From: an uncultured Bacteroidota bacterium
GTDB lineage: Bacteria > Bacteroidota > Bacteroidia > Flavobacteriales_F > PHOS-HE28
Direction: 5' to 3'
Assembly: GCA_902826215.1 (NCBI GenBank)
Contig: CADEDY010000003.1
Location: 275,299 to 339,298 of the forward strand
DNA length: 64,000 nucleotides
Below, one piece after another: positions 59,175 to 64,000 of this stretch. Every line of letters begins with the position of its first letter. Position 1 is the first letter of the stretch. A model generated the notes under the pieces. That model made no database searches and was not told where the DNA came from. It worked only from the letters and a program-made list of their open reading frames with translations. The translations under genes and the position numbers were made by a program.

Positions 59175-62100
59175 TTAGTGAACGGGTTGCAAACGGTCCT
59201 CGAACAAATACCAGACGGCCCCTTCGACGTGCGCATGACCCATTGAACGCAGGAGTTGGAGGTAACCTGCCACTTGCTCCTCGTGTGCATCGGACGGCCG
59301 TCCCGTCTTGAATTCCAGCACGCGGATCCGATCACCATCGATCACCAAACGATCCGGTCGAAGGCTATGACCATCGGCATCGATGAACGTCGTTTCTGCA
59401 CGGACCTCAAGGTGCGGTGCGAACCAAGGTGCCATTTCAGGCGAAGCCAGTCTTGGGTACAAGCGACCATGGATCGCAGTCGCTTGATCGGTGTTGAGTG
59501 TGTTGCGTTCTACGGCGCGCTGCAGCGCTTCTCCGAGATCCTCGGCGGTCCGCGTCTCCTCCAAGGCAGCATGGATGGCCGTGCCGAAAGAACGATAGGG
59601 GTCCGGGTCGGCAGGATCCCAGTCTTCGGGGGCTTCGAATCGGATGGTCAAATTCGGCATCCCTGCGCCATTCGAGACATCGCGTAGAGCGGTCGCCGAA
59701 TTCAGCATACGCTCTTTCCGGGGAGCTTCTTTTGTAACAGGTGTTCGTGCCAGTTCCGGATGCCCAGTGATGAAATTCGTGACGCCCTTGGTCACTTCAT
59801 CCGACGTATCGGGCACCAAGGCGTAAAGCCTCTGTTCTGGTCGTGTGAATGCCACGTAGAGCAAGTTCATGGCATCGAGCGTGCGCAGGCCATCTTCTTC
59901 GATAAGCTCGGGAAGTTCGGCTGCACGGCTCACTTTGCCCTCTCTGATCAGTGCCACATCCAACTCGGGAACGGCAGTTCCCGGGTCGACCCAGAACAAT
60001 TCGCCATGGCGCTTTCCCCCCACCATGGATGCATCCGGCACCACGACCACGGGGAATTGCAAACCTTTCGACTTGTGAACGGTCATCACCTGCACCGCAC
60101 TGCCATGCTCCGGGGCTGCTGAACTGCGCTCGCCGCCGCTGCGCTCCCAATGCTCGAGAAATCCACCGATGTCCGGTGCGTGGTCGGTGGTCCAAGCATG
60201 TACCTCGTCCAACATGGTGAGCACAGCTGCATCTTCGGCCGGTCGGATCCCGTGGGCTTGCGCCAACTCCCTGATCAGGGCGGTCAATGTGGTCCGCAGT
60301 CGAGGGTTTCCATGTGTGGCAAGCCAAGCGCGTAGATGAGCTACAGGGTCCGGGAGTACTTCATCGGGCAGGAACAACCGTGCAAATGCTTCGGGATCAT
60401 CGGTCCCATTCGGATCGGCTTGCGCTTTCACCACCGCGTGCCATTGCAATGCATGCACTGCTGCGGTCGCATCGCCTGTCTGGAGAAATCGAAGCGTGGC
60501 GATGAGCAATTGGATCACCGGGTCGGCGGCGAGTTGAAGCCCATCGGGTGAAACGACGTCGTGGCCGTGCTCAAGGAAGTGCGCGGCGATCGCTCGGCCG
60601 AGGCGTTTCGAACGCACCAGCACCGCAACGTCTCCTGCCGTGTAGCCGGCATCCAACGCATCTTGTAGCGCATGAAGGGCGTGGTCCAAGCTCGCTTCTT
60701 GCAAGGCGGCCCCACGAAGTCCTTTTTCGGCGGCGACCACGGAGACCATGCCATCTTCGGTATGTGAGGTGCGTTGGTCGTGCTGGTCGTAGACCTTGCG
60801 CAGACCTTCCGGAAGTATCGATGCAAGCTCACCGAAAAGTGCGTTGTTGAAGGCAATGATGCTCTTCGCCGATCGGCGGTTGTGCGCAAGCCGTTCCGCT
60901 AGCGCGTAGTTACGCTCCAAGGTCTCCTCCCGTTGCTTTTCCACCGGATCGGCCGGGTCCCTTCCGAAGATGCTGGGCAACTCCACGAAGAGCCTCACTT
61001 CGCCATTGCGCCAACGGTAGATGGCCTGTTTGGCATCGCCCACCAGCAGTGCACTGCCTCCAGTAGAGAGCGCATTCTCGACCAGTGGGAGCAAGGCGTT
61101 CCATTGCATCAGCGACGTGTCCTGGAACTCGTCGATCAGGAAATGACGGTAGCGTTCGCCGAGCCGCTCATAGATGAATGGCACCGGTTCGTCCTTCACC
61201 ACTTCGGCCACCCGTCTTGTCAGGTCACTGAAGAAGGCCACGCCGTCCTCCTGTTTCAAAGCTTCCAATTTCGCATCCAACTCGTGCAAAGCGAAAGCGG
61301 GGAGGAGTTCGCGAACGACGGCTCTTCGGATCTGATGGTCGCGCAAAGGTCCTTCGCGCAGAGCCTCTGCCTCGTGGAAAAGATCGGTCAAGGCGTTGGC
61401 GATGCTCTCCAATGCAGCGATCAATGACGGGGTTGCTTTGGCGGAGTGCCACTTTCCGGTCTCCAACGGTTTCAGCGTCTGCACCCCGGGTGCATCCAAC
61501 ACATCATCGAAGCGTGCGAGCTTCTTGAAGTATCCGAAAATGCCACCCTTTCCATGGGCTACATCACCCTCCTCCAAACCGTGTTCATCGAACAGGTCCG
61601 AACCGGCTTTCCCGATCGCCTTCACTTTTCGTCGGAATTCAGCATTCGCCTTGTTCAGCCTATCGGTCAACGGTGCCAAGTCCTCCACGGATAAGGCACG
61701 CAAGCGTTGCAACGGTTCGATGGAGCTCTCCTTGAGCAGTTCGTAGCTCAACTCCAATAGCGGCTTCGCAGGATCCCAAGAGCGCTCCTCGTGCAGGAGT
61801 TGCAGACAGGCCTGCGAGAGCACCGCAGTGATCCGGTCGTCGGTACCGGCGGCATCGATCAATCGTTGCACCGCTTGCTCACGGTAGTACTGCTGCTCGG
61901 TGGTCATCCGCAGTTCCTGATCCATGCGGAGGTCTCGGGCGAACGGTCGAACTGCACGGCGCGTGAACGCATCGATGGTGCTGATCGCGACATCGCTCCA
62001 GTGGTGGAGCATATGACCCAGAACGGCATCCGCACGTTTCGCCAAGGTCGCTTCATCCGCTCCGCTGGACTGCACGAGATGGTCGATCACATCCCGCATG

Positions 62101-62309
62101 CGAGCATCATTGACCTCCCCCTTGGCAAGCAGTTCCAAGTAGCTGATCACGCGTTCCTTCATTTCGGCGGCCGCCTTGTTGGTGAAGGTGAGCGCCAATA
62201 CCTGCCGATAGGCCCCGAAGTCATCGCCGTTCAGGCAATGGCCCAAGTAGTGTTTCACCAGGGCATGTGTCTTGCCCGCGCCAGCGGAGCTATGTAGCAC
62301 CAAGAACAT
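59175..62309 (-). CDS. UvrD-family helicase-nuclease, AddA/RecB-like
   Basis: A 1044-residue protein. Walker A is SSAGAGKT at 7-14, followed by LALTFTNKAAAEMKER (motif Ia), FLIDEFQDTSLMQW (Walker B), LLVGDAKQAIYRWR (motif III), VMTVHKSKGLQFPVVVV (motif V) and LLYVAFTRPEQRLYAL (motif VI). The C-terminal PD-(D/E)XK nuclease shows DRLVIDGDRIRVLEFKTG. This is the AddA layout. The ATG at 62309 starts right before the Walker A strand. It would act with the AddB-like protein 5 kb away in break repair. It is divergent from the MbnP-like gene. Confidence 0.9.
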   Translation of the reverse strand: MFLVLHSSAGAGKTHALVKHYLGHCLNGDDFGAYRQVLALTFTNKAAAEMKERVISYLELLAKGEVNDARMRDVIDHLVQSSGADEATLAKRADAVLGHMLHHWSDVAISTIDAFTRRAVRPFARDLRMDQELRMTTEQQYYREQAVQRLIDAAGTDDRITAVLSQACLQLLHEERSWDPAKPLLELSYELLKESSIEPLQRLRALSVEDLAPLTDRLNKANAEFRRKVKAIGKAGSDLFDEHGLEEGDVAHGKGGIFGYFKKLARFDDVLDAPGVQTLKPLETGKWHSAKATPSLIAALESIANALTDLFHEAEALREGPLRDHQIRRAVVRELLPAFALHELDAKLEALKQEDGVAFFSDLTRRVAEVVKDEPVPFIYERLGERYRHFLIDEFQDTSLMQWNALLPLVENALSTGGSALLVGDAKQAIYRWRNGEVRLFVELPSIFGRDPADPVEKQREETLERNYALAERLAHNRRSAKSIIAFNNALFGELASILPEGLRKVYDQHDQRTSHTEDGMVSVVAAEKGLRGAALQEASLDHALHALQDALDAGYTAGDVAVLVRSKRLGRAIAAHFLEHGHDVVSPDGLQLAADPVIQLLIATLRFLQTGDATAAVHALQWHAVVKAQADPNGTDDPEAFARLFLPDEVLPDPVAHLRAWLATHGNPRLRTTLTALIRELAQAHGIRPAEDAAVLTMLDEVHAWTTDHAPDIGGFLEHWERSGGERSSAAPEHGSAVQVMTVHKSKGLQFPVVVVPDASMVGGKRHGELFWVDPGTAVPELDVALIREGKVSRAAELPELIEEDGLRTLDAMNLLYVAFTRPEQRLYALVPDTSDEVTKGVTNFITGHPELARTPVTKEAPRKERMLNSATALRDVSNGAGMPNLTIRFEAPEDWDPADPDPYRSFGTAIHAALEETRTAEDLGEALQRAVERNTLNTDQATAIHGRLYPRLASPEMAPWFAPHLEVRAETTFIDADGHSLRPDRLVIDGDRIRVLEFKTGRPSDAHEEQVAGYLQLLRSMGHAHVEGAVWYLFEDRLQPVH

Positions 62310-62389
62310 CGTTCGATGGGCAAGATAGCCTTGCCCGAACGGTTTACATCCGGGTGACACTCATCACCATGTTCGGCGTGCGATCCATA

Positions 62390-62397
62390 TAGCTTTG
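62390..62397 (+). promoter_or_regulatory. Candidate -7 promoter box for the MbnP-MauG pair
   Basis: TAGCTTTG matches TAnnTTTG and lies 57 bp before the ATG at 62455, in the divergent gap after the AddA-like gene. There is no clear -33 TTG at 19-21 bp. An upstream start in the same frame (62395) would overlap this box, which favours 62455. Confidence 0.4.
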
Positions 62398-62454
62398 CTG
62401 TACAGCGCGAACAGAGATTCACTGTTCTCCGTTCAACGCATTAGTCCAAGTCCC

Positions 62455-63219
62455 ATGCATATCGATCCCAGACTACTTCTGCCAGTCGCATTGACACTCG
62501 CCTTGCTCGGCTGTCGGCCGGATGAGGAAGTGGAACCCGAACCGACTCCGGTCACGACCGGCACCCTGCGTGTGGTGGTGGTTCCGAAGTGGGAGGGCGG
62601 CCCGTTCACGATGAATGCGGAGTACGTGAATGTGAGCAACTACCGGATCAAGGTGGAGGCGCTGAAATTCTACTGGGGCGATGTCCACTTGTTGAATGGA
62701 ACGAGTTCGACGCTTGTCAAGGATGTTGAGCTCTTCAACTTGCAAAGTGGAAGTGCAGAAGCAACATGGACCGTCTCACCAGGCACATGGTCGGGTATGC
62801 ATCTCGGCCTTGGTGTCCCTCAAGCGATGAACGATGCTGACCCGATCAATTATCCTCCGGGACACCCGCTCGATCTGGCCAATGGGACGTATTGGAGTTG
62901 GGCAACGGCCTATCGCTTCCTGCTGTTCGATGGGCGCTATGACCTGGATGGAAGTGGAACAGGAGCGCTGCTTCAGCCCTTTTCCATGCATACCGGTCTG
63001 AATGATGTGTATCGCGAATTCGATCTGGACTTCGGTGGCGATGTGACCGTATCGGCGGGCAACACCACAACGCTGACGATTCACATGGCGGTCGATAAGC
63101 TGTTCTACTCGGCCACCGATACACTCGACCTCGCCTTAGAGAATCAATCGCACGGCACGAATATGCCCTTGGCACTCGAACTCACGGACAACGCGATCCA
63201 CAGTTTCAGCTTAGAGTGA
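62455..63219 (+). CDS. MbnP-like lipoprotein
   Basis: A 254-residue protein. The lipoprotein signal ends in LALLGC (Cys20), so the mature protein is a periplasmic or outer-membrane lipoprotein. The mature part fits the MbnP-like family: VNVSNYRIKVEALKFYWGDV early, a central GTYWSWATAYRFLLFDG with Trp147 and Trp149, and GDVTVSAGNTTTLTIHMAVDKLF late. Characterised MbnP binds copper after the MauG-like partner MbnH oxidises one Trp to kynurenine; which Trp here is equivalent is not determined. It overlaps a MauG/MbnH-like gene (GTGA). Confidence 0.83.
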   Translation: MHIDPRLLLPVALTLALLGCRPDEEVEPEPTPVTTGTLRVVVVPKWEGGPFTMNAEYVNVSNYRIKVEALKFYWGDVHLLNGTSSTLVKDVELFNLQSGSAEATWTVSPGTWSGMHLGLGVPQAMNDADPINYPPGHPLDLANGTYWSWATAYRFLLFDGRYDLDGSGTGALLQPFSMHTGLNDVYREFDLDFGGDVTVSAGNTTTLTIHMAVDKLFYSATDTLDLALENQSHGTNMPLALELTDNAIHSFSLE

Positions 63220-64000
63220 AGTGGTTGATCCATACAGCGATCGGCTTCGGACTGCTGCTGGTCGGCTGTCGGAAGGATCCTGCCATCGTCGATGAAGAGG
63301 GGGATCTGCCGTTTGCCTTGGAGCTTCCACCAGGTGCCACGTTCCCGTTGATCCCTGTCGACAACCCCTTGACGCAGGCTTCTGTGGCGTTGGGCAAAGC
63401 CCTGTTCTTCGACCCGCGCCTCTCTCGCGACGGGACCATTTCCTGCGCGAACTGTCACCACACCGACCGGGCATTCAGTGATACGGTGGCCTTCAGCTCG
63501 GGTGTCGAGGGACGCCTGGGTATGCGGAACTCGCCGACGCTCGGGAACGTAGCGTATCACCCGTCCTTTTTCCGTGATGGGGGAGTGCCGACCCTGGAGC
63601 GACAAGTCATCGCACCCGTTCAGGATCCGCTGGAGATGGATCACAGCGTTCAACTTGCTGCGGCCGTGGTGGCTTCCGACCACGAGTATCAGCGTCTGAG
63701 CATGCTCGCCTATAAGCGACCGATGGACGCCTTGGTACTCACCCGCGCGATCGCCAACTACGAGCGCACTTTGATCAGTGGCTGGTCGCGGTATGACCGT
63801 TTCGCACAAGGCGATGCCAATGCGATGACGGAAGCCGAGGTGCGTGGCTGGGAGCTCTTCACCAGTGAAGAATTGAACTGCACAGCGTGCCATGCGGGTT
63901 TCGACTTCAGCGATCATTCGTTCCAGAACATCGGGCAGTACCTGGAGTACGCAGATCGTGGACGTCAACGCATCACGCTGGATCCTGCGGATGTGGGAAG
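63216..64000 (+). CDS. Di-heme cytochrome c peroxidase, MauG/MbnH-like (truncated by window end)
   Basis: The frame opens at a GTG (63216) that overlaps the MbnP stop and runs past the window edge (261 codons visible). The leader WLIHTAIGFGLLLVGC predicts a lipoprotein (Cys about 18). LGKALFFDPRLSRDGTISCANCHH contains the first heme motif (CxxCH), NSPTLGNVAYHPSFFRDGG follows, and the second heme motif is CTACH in LFTSEELNCTACHAGF. This is the two-heme CCP/MauG layout. Since it follows an MbnP-like gene, it is most likely the partner oxidase rather than a plain peroxidase. Confidence 0.88.
   Translation, partial: MKWLIHTAIGFGLLLVGCRKDPAIVDEEGDLPFALELPPGATFPLIPVDNPLTQASVALGKALFFDPRLSRDGTISCANCHHTDRAFSDTVAFSSGVEGRLGMRNSPTLGNVAYHPSFFRDGGVPTLERQVIAPVQDPLEMDHSVQLAAAVVASDHEYQRLSMLAYKRPMDALVLTRAIANYERTLISGWSRYDRFAQGDANAMTEAEVRGWELFTSEELNCTACHAGFDFSDHSFQNIGQYLEYADRGRQRITLDPADVG

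Noticed and set aside
1-64000. rRNA and tRNA genes
   Set aside because: No stretch matched conserved rRNA segments or a tRNA cloverleaf with the TTCGANNC loop and CCA-ready end when scanned by eye; short tRNAs could still be missed, but nearly all sequence is accounted for by genes.

Overview
The window looks like a chromosome segment of a fairly GC-rich member of the Bacteroidota, probably a Flavobacteriales-like lineage. The signs are five secreted proteins with type IX secretion (T9SS) sorting tails (two type A, three 'gliding motility-associated' type B), a chorismate-to-menaquinone operon, TAnnTTTG-type -7 promoter boxes, and dense operons with ATGA/TGATG stop-start overlaps and few visible Shine-Dalgarno sites. 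No rRNA, tRNA, CRISPR array, transposase or phage gene was seen.

Layout. 0-3.4 kb (+): end of an unknown gene, a sugar-nucleotide epimerase, a two-domain nucleotidyltransferase/PfkB kinase (HldE-like with reversed domain order) and a GmhA-like SIS isomerase, coupled to a 1092-residue T9SS adhesin with eight internal repeats. 6.7-12.6 kb (-): DUF2147 protein, an M1 metallopeptidase that appears fused to an Omp85-like outer-membrane barrel, a YihY/BrkB membrane protein, NadC and a DUF4783 protein. Divergent from these is rlmH (+).

13.3-36.2 kb is a polysaccharide/glycan locus in four blocks of alternating strand. It holds two paralogous GT-C membrane glycosyltransferases, a polymerase-like membrane protein, several GT4 and GT2 enzymes, GalE, an O-acyltransferase, a Wzx-type flippase, a two-domain (internally duplicated) glycosyltransferase, FkbM and four other SAM methyltransferases, a GtrB-like polyprenyl-phosphate glycosyltransferase, and a tandem pair of sugar-nucleotide epimerases.

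36.4-42.3 kb: RdgB, a D-Ala-D-Ala ligase, and divergently a PASTA-domain membrane protein, a type A T9SS protein and an RluD-like pseudouridine synthase. 42.3-49.7 kb (-): a contiguous menaquinone operon (hotdog thioesterase, MenF, MenD, MenB, MenA, MenC, MenE, small membrane protein), divergent from an orphan OmpR-type response regulator. 50.7-62.3 kb: a type A T9SS protein, an AddB-like nuclease, tandem PKD/type B T9SS paralogs, an ElaA acetyltransferase and an AddA-like helicase-nuclease. 62.4-64 kb: an MbnP-like lipoprotein overlapping a truncated MauG/MbnH-like di-heme peroxidase.

The most unusual points are the M1 peptidase-Omp85 barrel fusion, the duplicated glycosyltransferase, the reversed HldE-like enzyme, an epimerase whose catalytic Tyr is Phe, the MbnP-MauG pair, and intergenic repeats built of 9-bp units. 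All functional calls come from reading motifs by eye; no database search was run.
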